Source: Betaproteobacteria bacterium
GTDB taxonomy: Bacteria > Pseudomonadota > Gammaproteobacteria > Burkholderiales > Burkholderiaceae_A
Direction: 5' to 3'
Assembly (NCBI GenBank): GCA_028139135.1
Contig: JAOINB010000012.1
Span: forward strand, 1 to 39,838
Length of the DNA: 39,838 nucleotides
The translations under genes and the position numbers were made by a program. The first letter of the stretch is position 1. Each line of letters begins with the position of its first letter. This document shows positions 8,177-16,600 of the stretch, in pieces. Under the pieces are notes generated by a model. The model did not search any database, had not been told where the DNA came from, and worked only from the letters and a program-made list of their open reading frames with translations.

Positions 8177-10168
8177 TTATTTGTTCCTGTGGTGGTGAAT
8201 AGGTCCTCCCAAAAATGGTGCAAAACCGGTTCCAAATATTACCCCAGCATCTGCCAATTCTTCACTATCAACTATCCCTTCCTCAACAAGAGAAATTGTT
8301 TTTTGTATTAATGGTTTTATCAGATTTTCTGCTAAGTTCTTTTGTTCCGTCTCAGTCAGTTTTAATTTTGTTTTTGATACCTTTCTTCCTTTTTCCCACT
8401 TATAAAATCCCTGATCAGTTTTCTTGCCAAAATGTCGCTTCCGAGTTAACTCTTCTAGACATATTGGTGTAGGTTCCGACTGTGTGATGGTCTCACCAAC
8501 AGCAAGGCAAATATCCAGTCCCACCGTATCAACCAGTTCAAGCGGACCCATCGGCATTCCCCATGACTTCATAGCATAATCGATATCCTCTGGACTAATC
8601 CCGTTATCAACCGTCCTCATCGCGCTTTGTAGGTAGGGCATTAGGACAGCGTTTACCAAAAATCCAGGACTACTTTTAACTGGAAGGGGTAATTTTTTTA
8701 TTCGGCTAGTAAAATTCATTGCAAAGTTTAAAAAGTTTTGGTCGCTTTTATTAGATCTTATAATTTCTACGAGCGGCATTTTTAAAACGGGATTAAAAAA
8801 GTGTACTCCGACAAGTCTATTTGGATCCTTCAACTTTTTTGAAATTTCTTCTATTTTTATACTTGACGTATTGGAACATAGGAGAGCGGTGGGTTTTGCT
8901 TTTCTTTCAATTTCGGAAAAAATATTACGTTTAATCTCTAAATTTTCAGTCGCTGCTTCAATGATTACGTCCGCTTTTTCGATGCCTGAACCAATCAAAT
9001 CTGGTATTAAGTTATCTAATAATGATTTTTGTTTATATTTATTTTTAAATTTTCTATTAAAATCACGAGAAGCTTTTTTCATAACTCTAGCTATCTGTTC
9101 TACAGAAAGATCTTGAATCGAAACAGTGAACCCCTGAAGGACGCACCAAATCGCAATATCTCCCCCCATGGTCCCAGCTCCAATTATATGGATATGCTTG
9201 ATGGTATAGTGTTCGGTGTTTTTAGCTTTCGAATTTATCTTACCGAGATCTTTGAGTTTTTCTCTTAACAGAAACACTCTCAAAAGATTTTTAGCTGTTT
9301 TAGAACCAAGGATTTTACTATGAATGCTCTCATCCTTAGTAGGATCGCCGTTTTGCTTAAGCCATAAATCAAGTATCCCGAAAGGAGCAGGATAATGTGC
9401 CTCTATAGCTTTTTTCTTTAAAGAACGCCTAATCAAGAGATAAGCAACTTTTTTCAAAGGGCCTTGCATTAATCTGTTTATATGACTTAATCCCTTTTTC
9501 TTGGGTTGGTTTTTAATCAATCTTATACAAGCGTTTTCAACCGTTCTTAGAGGAGAAAGTACATCTGCCAGTCCGATTCGATAGGCTTTTCTTGCATTAA
9601 CAAAACTCCCACTGAGCATCATATTCATTGCATTAATTACTCCGATTTTCTGCGGCAACCTTTTTATTCCTCCCCATCCTGGATAAATGCCCAACTTTAC
9701 CTCAGGAAGGGAAAAGCTTGTCGATTCCTCGTCTATAGCAACTATATACCTACAGGATAAAGCTAATTCAAGAGCTCCCCCAAAACAAAAGCCACGCACC
9801 AAAGCAATTGTTGGAATTTTTTTACTAAGCTGCTCTAATTTTTCGAACATATACCAACCGTCGTAAACAATTTTCCTACTGGAAATTTCCCAGTTTTCCT
9901 TTTCTGCTGTTTCAACGAATTCATTAACATCTGCTCCAGCACAAAAACCTGTTTTCTTTTTTGAGTAAATAACCAATCCAGCCGGAAATTTTTCCGCAAT
10001 TCCTTTTTCAAAAACACTGAGAATTTTTCCGAACTCTTCTCTTACTTCAGAAGACAAGGTATTGGTTGATTTGTGAACCTTATTTAGTTCAAGCCAAAGA
10101 ATCTTGTCCTCGTTTAAAACAGCACTCCAGTTTTTTAATTTAAGATTCTTTAATTCGTCTATCAACAT
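8177..10168 (-). CDS. fadJ: Bifunctional enoyl-CoA hydratase / 3-hydroxyacyl-CoA dehydrogenase (FadJ/FadB type)
   Basis: This 663-residue enzyme performs the hydration and NAD-dependent oxidation steps of beta-oxidation. The N-terminal crotonase domain (about 1-200) has RGFCFGGALELALS and FSLPEVKLGIYPGWGG, giving both catalytic glutamates (about residues 132 and 155). The dehydrogenase domain starts with the Rossmann motif IIGAGTMGGDIAIW (about 325-340), followed by LVGVHFFNPV with the catalytic His near 454. The C-terminal domain ends in GVIFGTGFAPFLGGPIHHH. It is somewhat shorter than E. coli FadJ (714) and FadB (729). The start overlaps the thiolase stop by seven bases, so the two subunits of the trifunctional complex are translationally coupled. 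Assignment to FadJ rather than FadB rests on order and partner type and is less certain than the activity. Confidence 0.9.
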   Translation of the reverse strand: MLIDELKNLKLKNWSAVLNEDKILWLELNKVHKSTNTLSSEVREEFGKILSVFEKGIAEKFPAGLVIYSKKKTGFCAGADVNEFVETAEKENWEISSRKIVYDGWYMFEKLEQLSKKIPTIALVRGFCFGGALELALSCRYIVAIDEESTSFSLPEVKLGIYPGWGGIKRLPQKIGVINAMNMMLSGSFVNARKAYRIGLADVLSPLRTVENACIRLIKNQPKKKGLSHINRLMQGPLKKVAYLLIRRSLKKKAIEAHYPAPFGILDLWLKQNGDPTKDESIHSKILGSKTAKNLLRVFLLREKLKDLGKINSKAKNTEHYTIKHIHIIGAGTMGGDIAIWCVLQGFTVSIQDLSVEQIARVMKKASRDFNRKFKNKYKQKSLLDNLIPDLIGSGIEKADVIIEAATENLEIKRNIFSEIERKAKPTALLCSNTSSIKIEEISKKLKDPNRLVGVHFFNPVLKMPLVEIIRSNKSDQNFLNFAMNFTSRIKKLPLPVKSSPGFLVNAVLMPYLQSAMRTVDNGISPEDIDYAMKSWGMPMGPLELVDTVGLDICLAVGETITQSEPTPICLEELTRKRHFGKKTDQGFYKWEKGRKVSKTKLKLTETEQKNLAENLIKPLIQKTISLVEEGIVDSEELADAGVIFGTGFAPFLGGPIHHHRNK

Positions 10169-11454
10169 AATTTAACATGAGCAGCTCCGCCCATCCCTCC
10201 CCCTATACATATTGAAACCATACCAGTCTTCAATTTTTTATTTTTTAATAAGTGAATTATATTTAGCAGGATTCTAGGTCCGCTAGCAGCTACGGGATGT
10301 CCTATCGCAATCGCCCCACCAGCTACATTTAAACTCTCATTGTCTATTTCTCCAAATGTATTATCAATAGAGAGTTTTTCTTTACAGTATGTTTGATCAT
10401 TGAGTGCTTTTTGGCAACCGAGTACTTGTGCTGCAAAGGCTTCATTTATTTCCCACAAATCTATATCTGATTTTCTCATCTTCTGTTGCTGGAGGATCGG
10501 CATAAATGCATGAACTGGGCCCAAACCCATCTCTTTCGGATCAATTCCTGCCCAATTAATCTGAGTTATTTCAGCCAATGGTTCAGTATTCATCGTTTTT
10601 AATCCTTCTTCAGAGGAGAGTATTAACATTGATGCGCCGTCAGTAATCTGTGAACTATTTCCAGCTGTGATATTTCCGTCTGGCCTATCGAACACTGGTT
10701 TTAAGGACAGTAACTTTTCTAAACTGATGTCTTCGCGGATACCATCGTCTTTGGAATATCCATTCCCATTCGCATCAAAAATAGCATTGATTTGCTGAAA
10801 GTGGACAGTTTGTAAATACTGTGTCGCACGTTTATGACTTTGTACAGAATATTCATCGATCATTTCTCTGGACAACCCAAATTTTTTTACAAGATTTTCT
10901 GCAGTTTGTCCCATGCCAATCCCTTCAACAGGGTCTGTGAGTCCTTTTAATATGCCGATAATGGGTTTAAAAAATTGCGGACGAAACTCCAAAAGTTTTT
11001 TAATCTTCGCAGTAAGGTTTTTGCTTGAACTTAGTTGAGTAAACCATTTGGTAGCATTCTTTGAATAAATGAATGGAGCTTGAGACAAAGAATCTACCCC
11101 TCCGCAGAGGACCGTATTGCTCCTTCCTAATGAAATTGACTGTAATCCACTATCAATAGCTTGAAGGCCGCTAGCGCAATTTCGGTGCACAGTCCAGGCC
11201 GGTGTAGAATTTGGGATTCCAGATCGCAAGCCAATAACCCTTGCAATATTCATTTCGCTTTCACTCGGCGTAGTACATCCAACGATTACCTCATCTATAA
11301 CGGAGGAATCACAAGTTTGACGTAATAGTAAACTCCTTGCACACTGCACTCCCAATTCTGCTGCTGGGAAAGGCCCAGGTCCTACCTTCGATTGAGCTTT
11401 CAAAAAAGGTGTTCTATTACCATCGACTATATAAACCGGTTTTAGGGCTTTCAT
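10162..11454 (-). CDS. fadI: Acetyl-CoA C-acyltransferase (3-ketoacyl-CoA thiolase, FadI type)
   Basis: The 430-residue thiolase cleaves 3-ketoacyl-CoA to acetyl-CoA and a shortened acyl-CoA. It has the nucleophilic cysteine in VHRNCASGLQAID (about residue 92), the histidine in GHPVAASGPR (about 386) and the second catalytic cysteine in SICIGGGMGGA near the C-terminus. Length (430) matches the FadI branch (436 in E. coli) better than FadA (387). It lies between the acyl-CoA dehydrogenase (four-base gap upstream) and the FadJ-type gene (seven-base overlap downstream), so the three enzymes are made from one message. Confidence 0.92.
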   Translation of the reverse strand: MKALKPVYIVDGNRTPFLKAQSKVGPGPFPAAELGVQCARSLLLRQTCDSSVIDEVIVGCTTPSESEMNIARVIGLRSGIPNSTPAWTVHRNCASGLQAIDSGLQSISLGRSNTVLCGGVDSLSQAPFIYSKNATKWFTQLSSSKNLTAKIKKLLEFRPQFFKPIIGILKGLTDPVEGIGMGQTAENLVKKFGLSREMIDEYSVQSHKRATQYLQTVHFQQINAIFDANGNGYSKDDGIREDISLEKLLSLKPVFDRPDGNITAGNSSQITDGASMLILSSEEGLKTMNTEPLAEITQINWAGIDPKEMGLGPVHAFMPILQQQKMRKSDIDLWEINEAFAAQVLGCQKALNDQTYCKEKLSIDNTFGEIDNESLNVAGGAIAIGHPVAASGPRILLNIIHLLKNKKLKTGMVSICIGGGMGGAAHVKLC

Positions 11455-11458
11455 GTTT

Positions 11459-13756
11459 TTATGAGTTCTTTCTTGTAGATTTTTGATTAGGTTTTTTTAT
11501 TTTACTTAAACTATTGTCAAACTCATCGACATGTATAACAACGTTTCTTAATTCATCACGTTTTTTTACGAGAGCTAACTCTTCATCCGAGATGATACCC
11601 AGCTTAAAGGCCTCCTCTGCGATATCCCTAACATTTGCATTTGGGTTATTAATAAAACGTCCTTTTTTTTCAGCCTGTTTAATTTTTTTATCAATTGGTT
11701 CACAGGAGATGACAGCATCAAGAGCTTTTTCAATACAGAATACCGGTTCATATCTTGTCTTACTTTTCAGTACTTTTTCAGGTACAAAAACAGAAGATGT
11801 TAAGTTCTCTCGCAGATTTGTTTTTGCAGTGATAAGGCCAGCGATTGCAATAACGTCTGTATCTTTTGGCGGTTTTTTGTGAAAACCTAACGGAAAAGTC
11901 ACCAATCTCAGTCCATAACGAATAAAAGGATTCGAAAGATTTGTAAATATACTTGCGAACGATTTTTCAATCTTGTAGAAACATGTCTCGCAAGCTGCTT
12001 TTGTTAATCTAATATCGTCAGCAGACTTTTCCCCATCATGATATTGTTTAAGGCAGGCTGATGCGATGAAGAGGTTTGATAATATATCGCCTAACCTTCC
12101 TGAGATTAATTCTTTCCTTTTTAAATTACCTGCCATTGAGAATAAACAAACGTCTGCTACTGTGCTGAGGATACGACTATATCGGTTAACTCCCTTATAA
12201 AGACTGAGACATTCATCGCCAACCATCGATTTGTTCTCAAAAGATACGTATCCTGACAAGCCTGAGAGAAGATTAAAGGACAAATTCTTAATTAAATTAA
12301 TTGACTGTTTTTTAAATAACAAATCAAAAGTTTCTAGTCCTTCCTCCTGATCAGGATTTTCCGCTGCTTTGATGATTTCGTAAAGATAAGGGTGACATCG
12401 AATTGAACCCTGGCCAAATATTATGAGGCTTTTGGTCAATATATTTGCCCCTTCGACGGTTATGCTGATCGGAGTTTGAATATGTGCCTCAGCGAGAAAG
12501 TTTGATGGGCCATGGCAAATTCCTTTACCACCAATTACATCCATACCCATAGTAACAATCTCGCGAGCTTTTTCTGTGGAGTGTACCTTTGCTATCGCAG
12601 AAATTACCGAAGGTTTTTCCCCAAGATCGATCGCCGAAGCTGCTAATTTTCTGGTTGAGTCAATTGCATAACCCTCGATGGCAATTTTTCCTAATTTTTC
12701 TGCCACACCCTCAAAATTAGAAATTGAAGTGTTAAATTGCGTGCGAATTCTTGAGTATGCTCCCACTGTCTTTACTGCTAATTGCGCGATTCCCGCGTTC
12801 GAGGAGGGTAACGATATAGCTCTTCCAGCTGATAAACACTCCATCAGCATCCGCCAGCCATTACCTAAGCCATTTTTTTCACCGATAACGAAAGAAAGTG
12901 GAATAAATACATCTTTGCCCCTCGTTGGGCCGTTTGGCCACTGTACTGTTAGAGGCATGTGTCGGTCTCCAATGCTAACTCCCGGATGTTTTGCGGGAAT
13001 TAAGGCACAGGTAATTCCGAGATCTATTTTCGGTCCGAGTAAGTTATCAGGGTCGAAGGCTCTAAAAGCAAGGCCTAGAACGGTACAAATTGGGGCAAGT
13101 GTTATGTAACGTTTATCCCATGTAACTTTCAACCCGATACACTCTTCTCCTTTCCACTCTCCTCTACAAATTATCCCAATATCCGGTATCGATGATGCAT
13201 CCGAGCCTGCCCAGGGACTCGTTAAAGCGAATGCGGGAATTTCTTTTCCAGAAGCCAGTCCGGGTAAATATTGTTTCCTTTGTTCGTCAGTTCCGTAATG
13301 TATTAATAACTCACCCGGCCCGAGGGAATTCGGCACCATTATCATTGCAGAGAGAACGGAGCTACGCGACGAAATTTTTGCTAGTATCTCAGATTGGGCA
13401 TACGCTGAAAATTCTAAACCTCCAAACTTTTCGGGAATAATCATCCCGAGGAAGCGGTTCTTTCTGGCGAAATCCCATGCTAGCTTCGGATATGCTTTTT
13501 CTTCATGGTTTGTTACCCACTCATTAGCCATGGAACAGAGAGTGTTTACTTCATTGTCGATAAAGTCTTGCTCTTTTTTATTCAAATTTGGTCGTGGTGT
13601 ACTTAACAAAACGTCCCAATTAGGATTGCCGCTTAAAAGCTCTTTATCCCACCAAACTGTCCCTGCATCCAGAGCTGTCCGTTCAGTATCGGACATGGTG
13701 GGTAGGGACATACGTATTTTATTTAATATAAAGTTTGAGATAGCGGTTGTATTCAT
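11459..13756 (-). CDS. fadE: Acyl-CoA dehydrogenase, FadE type
   Basis: At 765 residues this is the long FadE form and not the usual ~390-residue acyl-CoA dehydrogenase. Recognisable stretches are the N-terminal helix domain (RKNRFLGMIIPEKFGGLEFS), the substrate-loop region FALTSPWAGSDASSIPD, the FAD-contacting IAKVHSTEKAREIVTMGMDV and GGKGICHGPSNFLAEAHIQ. A FadE-specific C-terminal extension runs from about 480 to the end, with a basic tail. It catalyses the first, FAD-dependent dehydrogenation of acyl-CoA. The ATG follows the TAA of the TetR gene with no gap, so the regulator is made with the enzymes it probably controls. Confidence 0.9.
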   Translation of the reverse strand: MNTTAISNFILNKIRMSLPTMSDTERTALDAGTVWWDKELLSGNPNWDVLLSTPRPNLNKKEQDFIDNEVNTLCSMANEWVTNHEEKAYPKLAWDFARKNRFLGMIIPEKFGGLEFSAYAQSEILAKISSRSSVLSAMIMVPNSLGPGELLIHYGTDEQRKQYLPGLASGKEIPAFALTSPWAGSDASSIPDIGIICRGEWKGEECIGLKVTWDKRYITLAPICTVLGLAFRAFDPDNLLGPKIDLGITCALIPAKHPGVSIGDRHMPLTVQWPNGPTRGKDVFIPLSFVIGEKNGLGNGWRMLMECLSAGRAISLPSSNAGIAQLAVKTVGAYSRIRTQFNTSISNFEGVAEKLGKIAIEGYAIDSTRKLAASAIDLGEKPSVISAIAKVHSTEKAREIVTMGMDVIGGKGICHGPSNFLAEAHIQTPISITVEGANILTKSLIIFGQGSIRCHPYLYEIIKAAENPDQEEGLETFDLLFKKQSINLIKNLSFNLLSGLSGYVSFENKSMVGDECLSLYKGVNRYSRILSTVADVCLFSMAGNLKRKELISGRLGDILSNLFIASACLKQYHDGEKSADDIRLTKAACETCFYKIEKSFASIFTNLSNPFIRYGLRLVTFPLGFHKKPPKDTDVIAIAGLITAKTNLRENLTSSVFVPEKVLKSKTRYEPVFCIEKALDAVISCEPIDKKIKQAEKKGRFINNPNANVRDIAEEAFKLGIISDEELALVKKRDELRNVVIHVDEFDNSLSKIKKPNQKSTRKNS

Positions 13757-14428
13757 TTATTTGTTTCCAATTAAAAACGAGTTCATTGGAGATCTGAGGC
13801 CTCCAAGCAAAAATGACATTAATCTTTTTTTTAGTAGCTTCTTGCTGACAGACTTATCTTCTGAGACTTCAGCCGTAACAAAAAGTTTATTTAAACCACT
13901 TCCTGATATTGCATACGAAGTAGCTCCAACCATAAAATGAAATCGCCAAACTATTTCATTTTTTGGAACGTTTGGCAGTGCTTTAAATAAGGCGTCTCTA
14001 AACTTTTCTGTTACAGCGTTGTTTTTTCCGCTAGAAATAGAGGAAATTAAACAGTTGGGCTCAAGTGTTGACCTGCCCAAAAGTCGTAAGAACATCTCTC
14101 CACCATAATTTTTTTCGTCTAGCATATCGAGTAGAGTTCCAAAAAATGCTTCGAGAATTTGAGATGGTTTTAAGGGTTTGTTTTTTGATTTATTTTCCAA
14201 AGTCTTTAAAGCAATGAGCCTTTGTTGATTGAGCCATTCCAGTTTTCGGTTTAGAAGTTCTTGCAAAAGGTTCTCTTTAGAGCCGAAATGATAATGTATC
14301 GACGCCAAATTTACGTTAGCAGCAGCTGTAATTTCACGGACAGAAGCCTTGTCATAACCTTTCTCTGCGAAGATCTTTTCTGCACAATCCATGAGTTTTT
14401 CGTAAGTTTTTTTATCTTGTGGATACAT
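13757..14428 (-). CDS. TetR-family regulator, PsrA-like, probable fatty-acid-responsive repressor
   Basis: The 223-residue protein has an N-terminal TetR helix-turn-helix (YDKASVREITAAANVNLASIHYHFGSKENLL, about residues 20-54, written here as the family-defining block). The C-terminal domain has EMFLRLLGRS and EIVWRFHFMVGATSYAISG, which resemble the ligand domain of Pseudomonas PsrA, a repressor released by long-chain fatty acids. It is the first gene of the fadE-fadI-fadJ operon and diverges from fadD. A CAAACGTTTG palindrome eight bases upstream of its start is the likely operator, giving autoregulation and control of both directions. Resemblance to PsrA is from memory of the family and was not tested by alignment. 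Confidence 0.85.
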   Translation of the reverse strand: MYPQDKKTYEKLMDCAEKIFAEKGYDKASVREITAAANVNLASIHYHFGSKENLLQELLNRKLEWLNQQRLIALKTLENKSKNKPLKPSQILEAFFGTLLDMLDEKNYGGEMFLRLLGRSTLEPNCLISSISSGKNNAVTEKFRDALFKALPNVPKNEIVWRFHFMVGATSYAISGSGLNKLFVTAEVSEDKSVSKKLLKKRLMSFLLGGLRSPMNSFLIGNK

Positions 14429-14436
14429 ATTTCATT

Positions 14437-14446
14437 CAAACGTTTG
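14437..14446. promoter_or_regulatory. CAAACGTTTG palindrome, candidate operator of the TetR regulator
   Basis: This perfect ten-base palindrome sits in the 94-base gap between the divergent TetR gene (start 14428, - strand) and fadD (start 14523, + strand). PsrA-type sites carry C/GAAAC and GTTTG/C half-sites. Here the half-sites abut with no spacer, unlike the usual two to four bases, so the match is partial. Its place, close to the TetR start codon, favours autorepression. Confidence 0.5.
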
Positions 14447-14522
14447 TTTAAATCATATAAGGTTTTCTGAAGAAACGCAATTTTTTGTAGATTAAAAATA
14501 TGTCTAACCGTATATTGGGAGT

Positions 14523-16223
14523 ATGCGCAATATCAGAGATCGGTTTTGGACAGATAATTACCCTGAAGGGGTTCCAGCAGATGTTGACCCAGACAAATAT
14601 CCAAATTTAATTGCTCTTATTGATGAAGCATTCGATGATCATCCTCAGGCAATTGCTTATACATGCCTAGGTCGTTCCGTAACATTTTTTGAAGCAAAAC
14701 AGTATGCCGAGAAGGTTTCACAGTTCTTGATAGAGGAGGGGTTTGAGAAGGGTGACAGAGTCGCCATCATGCTACCGAATATACTTCAAAACCCAGTTGT
14801 AATACTTGGAGTTTTAAGAGCAGGACTGGTTGTTGTCAACGTTAACCCGCTATACAGTTCCAGAGAACTATGTCATCAGTTATGTGATTCTGAAGCTAAG
14901 GCAATAATTATTCTTGGAAATTTTTGTGACAAGCTAGCAGACATTATTTCAAAAACACAAATTAATTATGTTATCCAAACTTATGTTGGTGACCTTTTGG
15001 GCATAAAAGGTAAATTTATCAATTTTTATTTACGCTTTGTAAAGAAGGTTGTTCCGATGGTTTCATTTAGTGGAGTTAGTACCTTTCAGTTTTCTTCTTT
15101 GATGAAAAGGCATTACCCGAAGGAACCAAAAACAGTTCGACTAGATTCTTCTGAAATAGCTTTCTTGCAGTACACAGGTGGTACAACAGGTACATCCAAG
15201 GCTGCGGTCCTTACACACAGAAATATGATAGCTAATTGCCTTCAGGCTGAGGCATGGTTTCAGCCAGTTTTAAAAGAACTTTCGACAAGTAAAACCTCTA
15301 AAACAGATAATGTAGGCACTATGGTGTGTGCACTACCTCTATATCATATCTTTGCTTTAACTGCATGCCTCTTTTTGGGACTTCGTGTTTCTCTTAGGAA
15401 TTTACTAATTCCTAATCCTAGAGATTTCAAGGGTTTTGTGACAACTCTGTCGAAAGAGAATTTTCATATTTTTCCTGGTGTGAATACACTATTTAACTAT
15501 TTGATGAATGAAAAAAAGTTTTCTGATTTGGATTTTGCAGAATTAAAAGTGTCACTCGGCGGAGGTATGGCTGTTACAAGTTCCGTGGCTGAGCGATGGC
15601 AAGAAAAAACAGGTTGTAGTTTAATTGAGGGTTATGGGTTATCTGAAACTGCTCCATGTGTCAGTGTTGTTCCCGTAACCTCTAAAGTTTACACGGGAAA
15701 TGTTGGTCTCCCTGTCCCATCTACCCTAGTTAAGATTTTGGGTGAGGATTCTCAAGATTTAGGAATAGGTGAGATCGGAGAAATCGCTGTTTCGGGACCG
15801 CAAGTTATGCAGGGTTATTGGAAAAATGAGGAAGAGACAAATAAAGTTTTCACCAAAGATGGGTTTTTCAAGACTGGAGATTTGGGGGTTATAGACTCTG
15901 ACGGTTATATTAAAATTGTAGATCGAAAAAAAGATATGATTATTATCAGCGGATTCAATGTCTATCCTAATGAAATTGAGGAAGTTGTTTCAAGTTTTGA
16001 GGGAATTGTTGAATGTGCGGTAGTGGGCTTGCCAGACAAAGATACAGGAGAGTCGGTGAAGCTATTTTATGTGGTTGATAATAGGCACAAATTTAACCTT
16101 GATGAGTTGAAATTGTATTGCCGAAGCAATCTTGCAGCTTACAAGTGCCCCAAGCAGTTTGAAGAAAGGGAAACATTACCGAAAAGCAATGTTGGTAAAA
16201 TTTTGCGAAAAGAATTGCGTTAA
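14523..16223 (+). CDS. fadD: Long-chain fatty acid--CoA ligase (FadD type)
   Basis: The 566-residue enzyme activates free fatty acids to acyl-CoA by ATP-dependent adenylation. It has the ATP/AMP motif YTGGTTGTSKAAVLTH (about residue 217), GYGLSETAPCVSV, the KTGDLGVIDSDGYIKIVDRK block, the fatty-acyl signature region DMIIISGFNVYPNEIEE, and the conserved C-terminal lysine in PKSNVGKILRKELR. Length and motif order match E. coli FadD (561). The ATG at 14523 follows GGGAG closely, but the N-terminus (FWTDNYPEGVPADVDPDKYP) aligns with known FadD starts. Divergent arrangement with the TetR gene suggests shared control. The product would feed the acyl-CoA dehydrogenase encoded on the other strand. 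Confidence 0.93.
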   Translation: MRNIRDRFWTDNYPEGVPADVDPDKYPNLIALIDEAFDDHPQAIAYTCLGRSVTFFEAKQYAEKVSQFLIEEGFEKGDRVAIMLPNILQNPVVILGVLRAGLVVVNVNPLYSSRELCHQLCDSEAKAIIILGNFCDKLADIISKTQINYVIQTYVGDLLGIKGKFINFYLRFVKKVVPMVSFSGVSTFQFSSLMKRHYPKEPKTVRLDSSEIAFLQYTGGTTGTSKAAVLTHRNMIANCLQAEAWFQPVLKELSTSKTSKTDNVGTMVCALPLYHIFALTACLFLGLRVSLRNLLIPNPRDFKGFVTTLSKENFHIFPGVNTLFNYLMNEKKFSDLDFAELKVSLGGGMAVTSSVAERWQEKTGCSLIEGYGLSETAPCVSVVPVTSKVYTGNVGLPVPSTLVKILGEDSQDLGIGEIGEIAVSGPQVMQGYWKNEEETNKVFTKDGFFKTGDLGVIDSDGYIKIVDRKKDMIIISGFNVYPNEIEEVVSSFEGIVECAVVGLPDKDTGESVKLFYVVDNRHKFNLDELKLYCRSNLAAYKCPKQFEERETLPKSNVGKILRKELR

Positions 16224-16351
16224 GTAGATGAATTAGGAAAAAAATTGGTTTTAAAAGATTTTTTATAAAATTAATAAAGCTTATTCATCTCAGTATTATC
16301 CCTTAGTTAAAAATACCAAAATTGATGGAACTTTTGTGTGTTTTTCATTTC

Positions 16352-16363
16352 TGATAATTATCA
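16352..16363. promoter_or_regulatory. TGATAATTATCA perfect palindrome before the small-peptide gene
   Basis: This twelve-base perfect palindrome lies 17 bases before the ATG of the 55-residue gene. It resembles the GATAAT-type repeats of Fur sites, with about 12 of 19 matches to the full consensus by hand, which is weak. A Fe-dependent dioxygenase gene follows, so iron control would make sense, but AT-rich palindromes are common here. Confidence 0.25.
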
Positions 16364-16380
16364 TATTATTGGATATTTTT

Positions 16381-16548
16381 ATGAAAAAAAGCGCCCCATT
16401 TGAAGACCAGGATGATTACGAGCTAATGAGGAATTTGAATCAGCAGTATGAGTCTAATTTTTTGAGATTTCAAAAACTTTGGTTCGGTCAGGATTCTGAT
16501 CAGTTTGCTGAAGCTGACAAAGACTATCAGGACAAACCAGGCTTATAA
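16381..16548 (+). CDS. Small acidic protein of unknown function (55 residues)
   Basis: The chosen ATG gives a 55-residue, strongly acidic, glutamine- and aspartate-rich product (MKKSAPFEDQDDYELMRNLN at its start, ending in DYQDKPGL). A GTG at 16336 would add a short hydrophobic segment, but that stretch looks like AT-rich promoter DNA and neither start has a clear ribosome site. I do not recognise the family. It is followed by a hairpin with T-runs and then by a dioxygenase and two methyltransferases on the same strand. It could be a small partner protein, or a peptide substrate of those enzymes; the second idea is speculation based on layout. There is no signal peptide, cysteine or obvious leader/core boundary. 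Confidence 0.55.
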   Translation: MKKSAPFEDQDDYELMRNLNQQYESNFLRFQKLWFGQDSDQFAEADKDYQDKPGL

Positions 16549-16559
16549 AATCGGAGATA

Positions 16560-16600
16560 GTTAGGTATCCTTATCGTTTACCTAATTTTCTTTGGTTTTT
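16560..16600 (+). terminator. Hairpin with T-runs between the small gene and the dioxygenase gene
   Basis: TTAGGTA (16561-16567) and TACCTAA (16579-16585) form a seven-base stem with an outer G·U pair and an eleven-base loop, followed by TTTTCTTTGGTTTTT. The stem has only two G-C pairs, so it would be a leaky terminator or an mRNA processing site and not a strong stop. Confidence 0.45.
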
